Source: Nocardiopsis sp. YSL2
GTDB lineage: Bacteria; Actinomycetota; Actinomycetes; Streptosporangiales; Streptosporangiaceae
Length of the DNA: 64,000 nt
NCBI RefSeq assembly: GCF_030555055.1
Contig: NZ_JAMOAO010000001.1
Span: 682,001-746,000 of the forward strand
Direction of reading: 5' to 3'
Each line of letters starts with the position of its first letter. Position 1 is the stretch's first letter. The notes under the pieces were generated by a model. The model was not told where the DNA came from. It saw only the letters and a list, made by a program, of their open reading frames with translations, and searched no databases. This document shows, in pieces, positions 8,355 to 17,764 of this stretch. Position numbers and translations under genes: made by a program.

Positions 8355-8384
8355 ACGGGCCCGGCTCGGTCGAGCCGGGCCCGT
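8355..8384 (+). terminator. Intrinsic-type hairpin after the paralogue pair
   Basis: ACGGGCCCGGCTCG and its exact complement are separated by 2 nt, 11 bp after the stop at 8344. No U-tract follows, as is usual in very GC-rich actinomycetes. Confidence 0.6.
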
Positions 8385-8502
8385 CGCGTCCACGCGACAC
8401 CCGCGCGGGCCCGGGCGTCCGTTCCGAAGAGCGTCCCACCTGCTACAACCGGAACCGTGTACACGGTGTGAGGGCACCGGCACCGGCTCCGAGGGGGACA
8501 CC

Positions 8503-9288
8503 ATGACGACGAGGACGGCCGAATCCCTTCGTGTGAACCGCGCGTCCTGGCGGCACAGGATCCGGCGGGCGGCGCGCCATCCCGGCCGGATCCTGCCCTA
8601 CGTCCGGCGCGGGGCACGCGACCTTCGCCTGCGGTTCCTCCACCGCGACCACGTCGCCTACTACCGCGCGGTGATGGCCTCCGACATCGCGCGCGACCCG
8701 AAGGCGGCCGTGGGCAGCCGGAACGAGGAGCGGTGGCTCGCACTCGGCAAGATGCAGTTCGACTACCTCGTCGAGCACGGCCTGCGGCCGGAGCACCGGC
8801 TCCTGGACATCGGCTGCGGGAATCTGAGGGCCGGCTGGCGAGTCATCTCCTACCTGGACGCGGGCGGCTACTACGGCATCGACATCTCGCCCGACATCGT
8901 GATCGAGGCCAAGAAGGAACTGGTCGCGCGGGGGCTCCAGGACAAGCTGCCCCACCTGACCGTCACCCGCGACCTGACCTTCGACTTCCTGCCCGAGCAC
9001 CACTTCGACGTCGTCCACGCGCACAGCGTCTTCTCCCACTCGCCGATCGAGGTGATCGACGAGTGCCTGGCCCACGTCGGCCGCGTCCTGGCCCCCGGCG
9101 GCTTCTTCGACTTCACCTTCGACCGCACCGAGGGCACGGAGCACCACGTCCTGCGTGAGGACTTCTACTACCGGACGAGCACGCTGCTGTCCCTCGCGGA
9201 GCGGCACGGGCTCTCCGCCCGGTTCATGCGGGACTGGGAGGAACGGCCGCACGGCCAGTCGAAGATCCGGGTCACCGCGCGCGCCTGA
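8503..9288 (+). CDS. Class I SAM-dependent methyltransferase
   Basis: A 261-residue protein with the Rossmann-type SAM-binding motif I LLDIGCGNLRAGWR (about residues 99-112), the acidic end of strand 2 YYGIDISPDIV, and the later motif FDVVHAHSVFSHSP followed by LAPGGFFDFTF. The N-terminal about 60 residues are basic (RHRIRRAARHPGRILPYVRRG) and could bind membrane or nucleic acid. ATG 8503 is preceded by GAGGGGGA. The acceptor substrate cannot be told from sequence; similar proteins occur near glycan and lipid genes. It stands alone between two unrelated membrane-protein genes. Confidence 0.85.
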   Translation: MTTRTAESLRVNRASWRHRIRRAARHPGRILPYVRRGARDLRLRFLHRDHVAYYRAVMASDIARDPKAAVGSRNEERWLALGKMQFDYLVEHGLRPEHRLLDIGCGNLRAGWRVISYLDAGGYYGIDISPDIVIEAKKELVARGLQDKLPHLTVTRDLTFDFLPEHHFDVVHAHSVFSHSPIEVIDECLAHVGRVLAPGGFFDFTFDRTEGTEHHVLREDFYYRTSTLLSLAERHGLSARFMRDWEERPHGQSKIRVTARA

Positions 9289-9369
9289 CACCCGACACGG
9301 CAGACTGTTGCACGTTCACGCGGCGGAACGGGACGACCGGCGTCCCGGCACGGACGGGAGGCGGCGACG

Positions 9370-10401
9370 GTGTCCGAGACCTTGGCGCAGGAGGAGTCCG
9401 TCGGCCCGTTCTTCGATCCGGCGCTGGGCCCGCGACGCATCGCCGCCCTCTCCGCACGCTCCGGCCGGCTCCTGCGCGCGGACGACGCGCCCGCCCGACC
9501 GCGGGTCCCGCTCCTGCCCTCCCTGGTCGCGGTCGCGGCGGCCGGGCTTCTGGCCGCCGCCGCCCTCACCGCGGCCGTCCTCTTCCTGACCGCCCACGTC
9601 CTGGCGACCCTGATGGTCCTCAGCCTGGTCCTGCTGGCCGTGGGCTCGTTCGCGGTGTTGCGTGACCGGGGGCCGGTGTCCGGCCTGCTGTCGCTCATCG
9701 CCGCGGCGGGGCTCGTCGCCCCGTCCGGCTGGCTGGGTCCGACGGGCATGGTCGTCACGGTCACCTCCGTGGCCGCTCTGGCCGGCCTCGTGGGGACGGG
9801 CCGCCTGGCGCGCTGGTACCACGGTCAACGGCTGCCCGCGGCCTACCACGGCCGCTACCTGGTGTCCCAGGACTTCGGCGCGCAAGAGAGACGGCTGCTC
9901 GAACGCGTCCGCTCGGTCAGGCGCGACGTGGACGGACAGGCACCGGTCCTGGGAGCGCACTTCGACGGAGCCGGAGCCGCCCGGGCCCTCGCCGAGCAGG
10001 AGTGGCGGCTGGCACGGTTCCTCCGCACGCAGACCGAACTGCGGGAGGAACTGCGGGCGCGCTCCCGCGCCGCGGTGTCCGAGACCGTCAGAGCGGCCCT
10101 CCGACCCCAGGCCGAGGCGGTACGCGCCGCCATGGACGTCGCCGAGCAGCGCGTGCGAACCATCCGGGCCTACGGGGACACGGTGTCCCGGGCCGCCCAC
10201 AAGCAGCGGGAATGGGAACAGGTCGAGCGCACCCGCGCACGCGACCATGCCTACGGGGACCACCTCGCCGAGGCGTGCGCGCGGGTCGAGGACGAACCGG
10301 ACGCCACCGAACTGATCGCCATCCAGCGGGTCCGGGACGAGAGCGTGCGCGAGGCCGTCGAGGCCGGCCGCTGGCTGTCGCGAGCGGCCGACCTCACGTG
10401 A
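9370..10401 (+). CDS. Membrane protein with long helical cytoplasmic domain
   Basis: A 343-residue protein I do not recognise. Residues about 48-145 hold three or four hydrophobic helices (SLVAVAAAGLLAAAALTAAV, VLATLMVLSLVLLAVGS, then two more around GLLSLIAAAGLVAP and VVTVTSVAALAGLVG). The remaining about 190 residues are charged, alanine- and arginine-rich and helical, with heptad-like stretches such as EQEWRLARFLRTQTELREEL, suggesting a coiled coil. GTG start with GGGAGG 8 nt upstream. It ends 10 bp from the convergent deoA stop with no obvious terminator. A scaffold or stress membrane protein is possible, but no function is assigned. Confidence 0.75.
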   Translation: MSETLAQEESVGPFFDPALGPRRIAALSARSGRLLRADDAPARPRVPLLPSLVAVAAAGLLAAAALTAAVLFLTAHVLATLMVLSLVLLAVGSFAVLRDRGPVSGLLSLIAAAGLVAPSGWLGPTGMVVTVTSVAALAGLVGTGRLARWYHGQRLPAAYHGRYLVSQDFGAQERRLLERVRSVRRDVDGQAPVLGAHFDGAGAARALAEQEWRLARFLRTQTELREELRARSRAAVSETVRAALRPQAEAVRAAMDVAEQRVRTIRAYGDTVSRAAHKQREWEQVERTRARDHAYGDHLAEACARVEDEPDATELIAIQRVRDESVREAVEAGRWLSRAADLT

Positions 10402-10411
10402 CGGCGCGCCC

Positions 10412-11701
10412 TCAGGCGACGCGGTCGATGACCAGGGGGCGTTCCTCGAAGGAGGCGGCGGCCCCGATGTCGAAGGCGCCCTCCAGGGCCTGGGCGGCGC
10501 GGTCGAAGCGCTCGGGATCGTCGGCGTGCAGGGTGAACAGCGGTTCGCCCGCCGCCACCTCCTCCCCGGGCTTGGCGTGCAGGGTCACCCCGGCGCCGAA
10601 GGACACCGCGTCCTCCTTGCGGGCCCGGCCGGCGCCCAGACGCCAGGCGGCCAGCCCCACCTGGTAGGCGTCCAGCCGGGTGAGCGTCCCTGAGCCCGGC
10701 GCTAGCACCACCCGGCGCTCGGCCGCCTGCGGCAGCGGCGCCGCGGGGTCACCGCCCTGCGCCCGCACCAGGGCCTCCCAGGACGCCAGAGCGCTGCCGT
10801 CGCGCAGCGCCTCGGCCGGGTCCTTCACGCCGTTCTCGCCGGGGGTGAGACCCGCGGCGGCCAGCATCTCGCGCCCCAGCTCCACGGTCAGCCGCACGAC
10901 GTCGGCCGGACCGCCGCCGGAGAGCACCTCCACGGCCTCGGCCACCTCCAGCGCGTTGCCCACCGCACGGCCCAGGGGCGTGCCCATCTCGGTGAGCAGG
11001 GCGACCGTGCGCACCCCGTTGTCGTTGCCGATGTCCACCATCGTGCGGGCCAGCTCGCGGGCCGAGGCGACGTCCTTCATGAACGCGCCCGATCCCACCT
11101 TGACGTCCAGCACCAGCGAACCGGTGCCCTCGGCGAGCTTCTTGCTCATGATGGAGGCCGCGATCAGCGGGATCGACTCCACGGTGCCGGTGACGTCCCG
11201 CAGCGCGTAGAGCCTGCGGTCGGCGGGGGCCAGCCCGGTCCCGGCCGCGCAGATGACACCACCGGTGGTGTCCAGTACCCCGCGCATCTCCTCCGGCGAG
11301 AGCTCCGCCCGCCACCCGGGGATGGACTCCAGCTTGTCCAGCGTGCCGCCGGTGTGGCCGAGCCCGCGCCCCGAGAGCTGCGGCACGGCGGCCCCGCAGG
11401 CGGCGACGGTGGGGGTGAGCGGCAGCGTGATCTTGTCGCCCACGCCGCCGGTGGAGTGCTTGTCGGTGGTGGGCCGACCCAGGTCGGAGAAGTCGAGCCG
11501 GTCGCCGGAGGCCAGCATGGCCAGGGTCCAGCGGCTGACCTCGGTCCGGTTCATGCCCCGCAGGTAGATCGCCATGGCCAGCGCCGACATCTGTTCCTCG
11601 GCCACCTCGCCGCGGGTGTAGGCGCCGATCACCCAGTCGATCTGCTCCGGGGTCAGCTCCGCCCCGTCGCGCTTGGCGCGGATGACCTCGATGACGTCCA
11701 T
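10412..11701 (-). CDS. deoA: Thymidine phosphorylase
   Basis: A 429-residue pyrimidine-nucleoside phosphorylase that splits thymidine or deoxyuridine with phosphate to the free base and deoxyribose 1-phosphate. Family signatures include the N-terminal helical domain IRAKRDGAELTPEQIDW, the phosphate-binding DKHSTGGVGDK, GRGLGHTGGTLDKLE and the SIMSKKLAEG/LDVKVGSGAFMKD block. The length is typical. It is the last gene of the nucleoside uptake operon, after cdd, but a strong hairpin between them may lower its share of the message. It feeds the mutase and DeoC encoded at 22935-29441. Confidence 0.96.
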   Translation of the reverse strand: MDVIEVIRAKRDGAELTPEQIDWVIGAYTRGEVAEEQMSALAMAIYLRGMNRTEVSRWTLAMLASGDRLDFSDLGRPTTDKHSTGGVGDKITLPLTPTVAACGAAVPQLSGRGLGHTGGTLDKLESIPGWRAELSPEEMRGVLDTTGGVICAAGTGLAPADRRLYALRDVTGTVESIPLIAASIMSKKLAEGTGSLVLDVKVGSGAFMKDVASARELARTMVDIGNDNGVRTVALLTEMGTPLGRAVGNALEVAEAVEVLSGGGPADVVRLTVELGREMLAAAGLTPGENGVKDPAEALRDGSALASWEALVRAQGGDPAAPLPQAAERRVVLAPGSGTLTRLDAYQVGLAAWRLGAGRARKEDAVSFGAGVTLHAKPGEEVAAGEPLFTLHADDPERFDRAAQALEGAFDIGAAASFEERPLVIDRVA

Positions 11702-11727
11702 GTCCTGTGCCCTTCTTGAACGGAGAA

Positions 11728-11760
11728 GGGCGTCCCCCCGGTGGTGCCGGGGGGACGCCC
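11728..11760 (-). terminator. Intercistronic hairpin between cdd and deoA
   Basis: GGGCGTCCCCCCGG, a 5-nt loop and its perfect complement lie 8 bp after the cdd stop and 26 bp before the deoA start. It may act as a partial terminator or as an mRNA-end stabiliser inside the operon. Confidence 0.6.
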
Positions 11761-11768
11761 AGTGCGGA

Positions 11769-12179
11769 TCAGGCGAGGTTGTGCGGTCCGAAGGCCTGCG
11801 GCAGGACCCGGTCCAGGGTCCAGACCCCTTCGGGGGTGTCGATCAGCAGGTCCGGCCCGCCGTGCTCGAAGAGCAGCTGCCGGCAGCGCCCGCACGGCAT
11901 CAGGGGCTCGCCCCGGCCGTCGACGCAGGCGAAGGCGGTCAGTCGGCCGCCGCCGGTGGAGTGCAGCGCGCTGACCAGTCCGCACTCGGCGCACAGCCCC
12001 ACACCGTAGGAGGCGTTCTCCACGTTGCAGCCGGTAACGGTCCGGCCGTCGTCGACCAGGGCCGCCGCCCCCACCGGGAACCGCGAGTAGGGCGCGTAGG
12101 CGTGTCCCATGGCCTCCCGGGCCGCCTGGCGCAGCGCGGCCCAGTCCACGGAGCCGGGCTCCGGTGCCGTGTCGGTCAT
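11769..12179 (-). CDS. cdd: Cytidine deaminase
   Basis: A 136-residue zinc hydrolase converting cytidine and deoxycytidine to uridine and deoxyuridine. The zinc site is complete: GLCAECGLVSAL (Cys-Ala-Glu, with the catalytic glutamate) and PCGRCRQLLFE. The nucleoside-binding GCNVENASYG is present. Its ATG overlaps the stop of the permease gene by 4 bp (ATGA), so it is translationally coupled to the transporter. It converts imported cytidine into a substrate for pyrimidine phosphorylase next door. Confidence 0.96.
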   Translation of the reverse strand: MTDTAPEPGSVDWAALRQAAREAMGHAYAPYSRFPVGAAALVDDGRTVTGCNVENASYGVGLCAECGLVSALHSTGGGRLTAFACVDGRGEPLMPCGRCRQLLFEHGGPDLLIDTPEGVWTLDRVLPQAFGPHNLA

Positions 12180-13438
12180 GAGCGGCTCGCCCTCCACTGC
12201 TTGCCGATGGCCGCCGGCGGCCGCAGCCGCTGGGAGGCCAGTGACAGCACCAGCAGCGTGGTGATGTGCGGGCTGTAGGTCGCCAGCTCGCGCGGCAGCG
12301 AGTCGGTGGTGAAGTACCAGAGGAGCAGGAGCACGCCCGCGACCACGCTGGCGATGGCGATCCCCTTGCGGTCCTTGCGGACCTGCCAGACCGCCACGGC
12401 CAGCAGGACGGCCGCCAGGAGCAGCAGCAGCGCGTGGATGGCCTCGCCGCCGCCGCGGAGCTGCAGCGCGTCGGTGTAGCCGAACAGTCCGGCGCCCATG
12501 GCGACCCCGCCGGGGCGCCAGTTGCCGAAGATCATCGCGGCCAGACCGATGAACCCGCGTCCGCCCGTCTGCCCCTCCTGGTAGATGTTGGAGGCCACCA
12601 GCGCCAGGAACACGCCGCCCATGCCCGCCAGCCCGCCGGACACCACGACCGCGGCGTACTTGAGGCTGTAGACCCGGACACCGAGGGACTCCGAGGCGTC
12701 GGGGTTCTCGCCCACCGAGCGCAGCCGCAGACCGAACGCGGTCCGCCACAGCACCACGTAGGTCAGCGGGATCATCAGGAGCGCCACGAGCGTCAGCGCC
12801 GACATGCGGGTGGTCAGGCCGACCACCAGCGAGGCCAGGTCGCTGACCAGGAACCAGCCGCGGTCCGCCACCGGGCCGAGCAGGTCCCCCACATACGGCA
12901 GGCCGAGTGTCGGGAAGCCCGGCGTGCTCGGCGACTGGGCCGCGCCGGCGCCGGGCACGTCCGAGTACAGCAGGATCGACATGTAGCGCATCGCGCCGAG
13001 CGCGAGGATGTTGATCGCCACGCCGGAGACGATGTGGTCGACCGCGAACGTCACGGTGGCCACGGCGTGCAGCAGGCCGCCCGCCATGCCGCCCAGGACG
13101 CCCGCCATCAGGCCGATCCAGGGGTTGTCGAAGGTCCAGGCGAAGTAGGCCCCGAACCAGGTGCCCAGGATCATCATGCCTTCGAGGCCGATGTTGATGA
13201 TGCCCGCGCGCTCGGACCAGAGGCCGCCCAGGCCCGCCAGGCCGATGGGCACCGCGAAGGTGAGCGTGGTGTTGATCGTTCCGGCGTCGGTCAGCATGTC
13301 CTGGCCGGTGATGACCCGCAGCCCCGCGAGGGACACGAACACCGCGCCCACCAGGGACAGGAAGCGCCACCGGCTGCGTCCGGAGGGACGGGCCGCGGGC
13401 CTGCGGACCGGTTCCATCACGTCGAGTTCCTGGCTCAC
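12176..13438 (-). CDS. ABC transporter permease, nucleoside (BMP family), second subunit
   Basis: A 420-residue integral membrane permease of the branched-chain amino acid/ribose-type (BPD_transp_2) family, NupQ/YufQ-like. Markers are AVPIGLAGLGGLWSERAGIINIGLEG (spread over about 65-90), NPDASESLGVRVYSLKYAAVVVSGGLAGMGG and a C-terminal region of several helices. It is longer than the usual about 310 residues because of an N-terminal extension and two or three extra C-terminal helices (IHALLLLLAAVLLAVAVW and onward). ATG overlaps the upstream permease stop by 4 bp. With its partner it forms the membrane channel for a nucleoside importer. Confidence 0.92.
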   Translation of the reverse strand: MSQELDVMEPVRRPAARPSGRSRWRFLSLVGAVFVSLAGLRVITGQDMLTDAGTINTTLTFAVPIGLAGLGGLWSERAGIINIGLEGMMILGTWFGAYFAWTFDNPWIGLMAGVLGGMAGGLLHAVATVTFAVDHIVSGVAINILALGAMRYMSILLYSDVPGAGAAQSPSTPGFPTLGLPYVGDLLGPVADRGWFLVSDLASLVVGLTTRMSALTLVALLMIPLTYVVLWRTAFGLRLRSVGENPDASESLGVRVYSLKYAAVVVSGGLAGMGGVFLALVASNIYQEGQTGGRGFIGLAAMIFGNWRPGGVAMGAGLFGYTDALQLRGGGEAIHALLLLLAAVLLAVAVWQVRKDRKGIAIASVVAGVLLLLWYFTTDSLPRELATYSPHITTLLVLSLASQRLRPPAAIGKQWRASRS

Positions 13439-14925
13439 TTCGCCTCACCGCCACCCGTGGTCTCGACGGTTCCGCCGAGCTGTCGACCGATCTGCTGCTG
13501 CTGGTAGCGCCGGCCCCAACGGTGCACGACCTCGTAGACGACCACGACGGTGAGCACGATGGTGGCCTGCGCGATGACCGCGATCTCCTGCGGGATGGCG
13601 TCGAAGGGCAGGATGCCCGCCGCCTGGTTCAGGAAGGACCAGAACAGGGCGGCGAAGACGATGCCGACCGGGTGGTTGCGGCCCAGCAGCGCGATGGCGA
13701 TGCCGATGAAGCCGATCCCGGTCGGGAAGTCCAGCGCGTAGTAGTGCGAGTGCCCGAGCAGCTGGGGCAGGCCCACCAGCCCGGCGACCATGCCCGAGAA
13801 GAGCATGGACAGGAACACCATCTTCTTGACGTTGACACCGCTGGCCTCGGCGGCCGACTGCGACTGGCCGGTGGCCCGCAGCTCGAAGCCGAAGCGCGTG
13901 CGGTTGAGCATCACCGAGTAGGCGATGCCGACCGCGGCGGCCAGGAACACCAGGCCGAAGATCTCGTTGTCCGAGCCGAGGAAGCCCGCGGGGATGCCGG
14001 GCACCCACGAGGACTCCTCCATCGGCGGGGTGCCGATGTTGTTGGTGCTGATCTGCACCGCGAGGCGGTCGGTGTTGAGCAGGTAGGCGGTGATGCCGGT
14101 GGCGATGGCGTTGAGCATGATCGTGGAGATCACCTCGGACACGCCGCGCGCCACCTTCAGGTACCCGGCGATGCCCGCCCAGACGCCGCCGACGGCCACG
14201 GCCGTGGCGATGATGACGATCTGGCTCAGGACCGGGGGCAGGACGAGATAGCCGCCGACCGCCGCCGCGAGCAGGGCCGCGAGCCGGTACTGGCCGTCCA
14301 CGCCGATGTTGAACAGCTTCATCTTGAAGCCGATCGCCACGGCGACGGCGGCCAGGTAGTAGGTGGTGCTGTCGTTGATGATCTGCACCATGCTGTCGGG
14401 CCGGGTCCCGTACTCCAGCATGCGGGCGAAGGTGGCCGTCGGGGCGATCCCGCTGAAGAACAGGACCGCGGCGGTCACGCCCGTGGCGATCACACCGGCG
14501 ATCATGACCGCCGCGAAGGACAGGGCCAGCATCGCGCCCAGCCGGTGGAACAGCACGAACGCCAGGGCCGAACCGATCAGGCCGCCCAGGGCGGCCGCGA
14601 CCGGCTCGATGAGCTGCAGGTCCAGCACCCAGGCGGACAGCAGGCCGCCGACGACCGACAGGACCAGGGCGATCGGGACGACCAGGGTGTTGTGGAGGGC
14701 CGTGCCCTCCTCACTGGTGCCGTCTGCCCCGGCACGGAACTCCTCGGGCACCATGTGCCTGGTCAGGCCCACGAAGGCGAAGGCCACGACGACGCCGATG
14801 ATGAGCGCGGCCCACCAGAGCAGCCCCGTGTCGGCGACGAAGGTGACCGCCGTGCCCAGCACGGCCGCGATGGCCAGGGCGACAGGGCCCGGCATGGTCC
14901 GGGTGGGACGGGTCGTGTCACTCAT
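13435..14925 (-). CDS. ABC transporter permease, nucleoside (BMP family), first subunit
   Basis: A 496-residue NupP/YufP-like permease. The conserved core has KMKLFNIGVDGQYRLAALLA, VSEVISTIMLNAIATGI and RATGQSQSAAEASGVNVKKM. About 110 residues precede the first conserved helix and add two or three membrane segments (PVALAIAAVLGTAVTF and TLVVPIALVLSVVGGLLSAW), so it is clearly longer than the roughly 350-residue Gram-positive relatives. Start overlaps the ATPase stop by 4 bp. It pairs with the downstream permease. Confidence 0.92.
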   Translation of the reverse strand: MSDTTRPTRTMPGPVALAIAAVLGTAVTFVADTGLLWWAALIIGVVVAFAFVGLTRHMVPEEFRAGADGTSEEGTALHNTLVVPIALVLSVVGGLLSAWVLDLQLIEPVAAALGGLIGSALAFVLFHRLGAMLALSFAAVMIAGVIATGVTAAVLFFSGIAPTATFARMLEYGTRPDSMVQIINDSTTYYLAAVAVAIGFKMKLFNIGVDGQYRLAALLAAAVGGYLVLPPVLSQIVIIATAVAVGGVWAGIAGYLKVARGVSEVISTIMLNAIATGITAYLLNTDRLAVQISTNNIGTPPMEESSWVPGIPAGFLGSDNEIFGLVFLAAAVGIAYSVMLNRTRFGFELRATGQSQSAAEASGVNVKKMVFLSMLFSGMVAGLVGLPQLLGHSHYYALDFPTGIGFIGIAIALLGRNHPVGIVFAALFWSFLNQAAGILPFDAIPQEIAVIAQATIVLTVVVVYEVVHRWGRRYQQQQIGRQLGGTVETTGGGEAK

Positions 14926-16529
14926 GCTCCGCCCCCGTTCTCGCTTCGGTCGGCACCGTCAGCACCGCTGTCACCTTCTGTTGGACCGTCCCCCCCGTGC
15001 AGGCCGGCGCCGGTCATGGCCGAGCCCAGCTGTTCGGGGGTGACGGTGGTCGGGTCGGCCTGGGCGACCAGGCGGCCGCGCAGGATCACGTGGAGGGTGT
15101 CGGACATGCCGATCAGCTCGTCGAGGTCGGCCGAGACCAGCAGCACGGCCAGACCGGCGGTCCGGGCCTCGCGCAGCTGCTCCCAGATCGCGGACTGGGC
15201 CCCCACGTCCACACCCCGGGTGGGGTGCGCGGCGACCAGGAAGCGCGGCGTACCGCTCATCTCCCGGCCGATGATGAACTTCTGCTGGTTGCCGCCGGAG
15301 AGCGCGTCGGCGATCACGTCGATGTTGGGCGTGCGGACGTCGTACTCCTCGACGATCCGCTCGGAGTCGGCGCGCGCACCGGCCTTGTTGATCCAGCGTC
15401 CGCGCACACTGGGCGCCTTGGTCTGGTGGCCCAGGATGCGGTTCTCCCACAGCGGGGACTCCAGCAGCACGCCGTGCCGGTGACGGTCCTCGGGGATGTA
15501 GCCGACGCCGGCCTCGCGCACCTTGAGCGTGGACCAGCCGGTGATGTCCCGGCCCTCCAGGACGATGGAGCCCGAGGCGACCGGACGCATGCCCATGATC
15601 GCCGCGATCAGTTCCGACTGGCCGTTGCCCTCGACGCCGGCGATGCCGACGATCTCGCCCTGGTGGATGTCGACGCTGACGCCGTCCACGACGGGGCGGC
15701 CCTCGGGGGAGGTGACCGTGACGTCGTCCAGGGACAGGACCACGTGGTCGGTGACCGTGGACTCGCGCAGCTCGGGCACGGGGAGCTCGCCGCCGACCAT
15801 CAGCGTGGCCAGCTCGCGGGCGGTGGTGGAACCCGGGTCGGCGGTCGCCACGGTGGTGCCCCGCCGGATGACGGTGATCTCGTCCGCGACGGACAGGACC
15901 TCGTCGAGCTTGTGCGAGATGAAGATGACGGTGAGGCCTTCGCGCTTGAGCTCGCGCAGGTTGTCGAAGAGCTCGTCGACCTCCTGGGGGACCAGCACCG
16001 CGGTGGGCTCGTCGAGGATGATCGTCTTCGCGCCGCGGTAGAGGACCTTGAGGATCTCCACGCGCTGGCGGTCGCCGACGCCCAGTTCCTCCATCAGGCG
16101 GTCGGGGTCGACCCCGAGCCCGTACTGGTCGGACAGCTCCTGGATGCGGGCGCGGGCGCGGCGGCCGATGCCGTACTCGCGCTCGGCGCCCAGGACCACG
16201 TTCTCCAGCACGGTGAGGTTGTCGGCCAGCATGAAGTGCTGGTGCACCATGCCGATGCCGTGCCTGATGGCGTCGGAGGGCGAGTGGAAGCGCACCTCCT
16301 GGCCCCGGATGAGGATGCGTCCCTCGTCCGGGCGGTGCATGCCGTAGAGGGTCTTCATCAGGGTGGACTTGCCCGCCCCGTTCTCGCCGACGATGGCGTG
16401 CACGGTACCGGGAGCCACGGTGATGTCGATGTCGTGGTTGGCCACGACGCCGGGAAAACGCTTGGTGATCCCGTGCAGCTCAACGGCGGGAGGACCGGAG
16501 GTCTCCACGCCCGATGGCGTGCTGCTCAT
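14922..16529 (-). CDS. ABC transporter ATP-binding protein, nucleoside import
   Basis: A 535-residue tandem ATPase with two nucleotide-binding domains, as in RbsA/NupO importers. Domain 1 has Walker A GENGAGKSTLMK, the ABC signature region GVGDRQRVEILK and Walker B TIILDEPTAVL. Domain 2 has a degenerate Walker A GVEGNGQSELIAA, the signature LSGGNQQK and the HPTRGVDVG block, which is normal for this class. I chose ATG 16529, preceded by AAGGAGACAG, over a longer frame without a ribosome binding site. It powers the two permeases encoded downstream. Confidence 0.94.
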   Translation of the reverse strand: MSSTPSGVETSGPPAVELHGITKRFPGVVANHDIDITVAPGTVHAIVGENGAGKSTLMKTLYGMHRPDEGRILIRGQEVRFHSPSDAIRHGIGMVHQHFMLADNLTVLENVVLGAEREYGIGRRARARIQELSDQYGLGVDPDRLMEELGVGDRQRVEILKVLYRGAKTIILDEPTAVLVPQEVDELFDNLRELKREGLTVIFISHKLDEVLSVADEITVIRRGTTVATADPGSTTARELATLMVGGELPVPELRESTVTDHVVLSLDDVTVTSPEGRPVVDGVSVDIHQGEIVGIAGVEGNGQSELIAAIMGMRPVASGSIVLEGRDITGWSTLKVREAGVGYIPEDRHRHGVLLESPLWENRILGHQTKAPSVRGRWINKAGARADSERIVEEYDVRTPNIDVIADALSGGNQQKFIIGREMSGTPRFLVAAHPTRGVDVGAQSAIWEQLREARTAGLAVLLVSADLDELIGMSDTLHVILRGRLVAQADPTTVTPEQLGSAMTGAGLHGGDGPTEGDSGADGADRSENGGGA

Positions 16530-16605
16530 CTGTCTCCTTGTGGGAATCGCGGCGGGGGCGGGGCCTGCTCCGGGCGTGCCCGCCACCGGCGCGGAACGGC
16601 GACCG

Positions 16606-16651
16606 GGGCGGCACCGGGAGGCGGGATCACTCCCGTTTCCCGGTGCCGCCC
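16606..16651 (-). terminator. Intercistronic hairpin between bmpA-type gene and the ATPase
   Basis: A 14-bp perfect stem (GGGCGGCACCGGGA and complement) encloses a smaller stem. It sits between the lipoprotein gene and the rest of the transporter operon. Such hairpins usually let the binding protein be made in excess over the membrane parts. Confidence 0.6.
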
Positions 16652-16714
16652 TCGGGTGTGTCCGACGGCCCGCGAGGGGGCGTTCCACCTCACGCGGGCC
16701 GCGCACGGTTCACG

Positions 16715-17764
16715 CTACGGCGTGGACGAGACCTCGATCTCGCCGTCGATGATCTGCTGCTTGAGGCCGTCCAGCTCCTCCTGGATCGGGCTGATCAGCT
16801 CCTCGTTGGAGGTGGTGTAGTCGACACCGCCGTCGGCCAGGTCGAAGCGCTGGATGCCCGACTGCGGGTCGCCCTCCACGACGGCCTCGATCATCTCGAA
16901 GACGGCCACGTCCACCTGCTTGATGGCGGAGGTGAGGACGTAGGGCTTCTGGGAGTCCTCGGCGTTCTCGTACTGGTCGCTGTCGACACCGACGAAGAGG
17001 AAGTCGTTCTCCTCGGCGGCCTGCAGGACACCGTTGCCGGAGGCGCCGGCCGCGTGGTAGATGACGTCGGCACCGCGGTCGTACTGGGCCTGGGCGGCCT
17101 CACGGCCCTGGGCCGGGTCGGAGAAGCCGCTGAAGTCCGGCGGCTGGCTCAGGTAGTCGATCTCGATGTTGATGTCGGAGTCGACGTGCTCCACGCCCTG
17201 GACGAACCCGGCCTCGAACTTCTGGATCAGCGGGGTCTCGACACCGCCGATGAAGCCGACGTGGTCCTCCTCGGTGGACAGCGCCGCGGCGGCGCCGGCC
17301 AGGAAGGAGGCCTGCTCCTCGGCGAAGACCAGGCTGGTGACGTTGTCGATGTCCTCGATCTCGGAGTCCACGATCGCGAACTGGACGTCCGGGTAGTCGG
17401 CGGCCACGGACTGGACGGACTCGGCGTAGGCGAACCCGACGGCGATGACGACGTCGAAGCCCTCCTCGGCCATGGTGGCCAGGCGCTCGGCCTTGGCGGA
17501 GTCGGCCTCACCGTCACTCGGCTCGAAGTCGCGGGTCTCCACCCCGAGCTCGTCCGCGGCACGCTCCAGGCCGCGGTAGGCGGAGTCGTTGAACGAGCGG
17601 TCTCCACGACCGCCGACGTCGTAGGCCAACCCCACACGGACGTCGGAGGACTCCTCGCCCTCCGCCTCGGAGCCGCTCTCCTCGGCCGGACTGTCGCATG
17701 CGGTGAGGGCCAGCACACTCGCTGCCGCGATCGCGGCGAACTTGGCTGCGTTGCTGCGCTTCAC
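16715..17764 (-). CDS. BMP-family nucleoside-binding lipoprotein
   Basis: A 349-residue periplasmic-binding-protein-type lipoprotein (basic membrane protein/PnrA/Med family). A signal peptide ends in the lipobox LTAC (ASVLALTACDSP), so it is anchored outside the cell membrane. Family motifs are LAYDVGGRGDRSFNDSAYRG near the N-terminus, VIAVGFAYAESV, FLAGAAAALSTEEDHVGFIGG (split over about 150-172) and DVIYHAAGASGNGVL. GTG 17764 follows GGGGAGAG and opens directly with the basic signal-peptide start VKRSNAAKF, so it is preferred over start codons upstream. It captures nucleosides for the importer encoded downstream. Confidence 0.94.
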   Translation of the reverse strand: MKRSNAAKFAAIAAASVLALTACDSPAEESGSEAEGEESSDVRVGLAYDVGGRGDRSFNDSAYRGLERAADELGVETRDFEPSDGEADSAKAERLATMAEEGFDVVIAVGFAYAESVQSVAADYPDVQFAIVDSEIEDIDNVTSLVFAEEQASFLAGAAAALSTEEDHVGFIGGVETPLIQKFEAGFVQGVEHVDSDINIEIDYLSQPPDFSGFSDPAQGREAAQAQYDRGADVIYHAAGASGNGVLQAAEENDFLFVGVDSDQYENAEDSQKPYVLTSAIKQVDVAVFEMIEAVVEGDPQSGIQRFDLADGGVDYTTSNEELISPIQEELDGLKQQIIDGEIEVSSTP

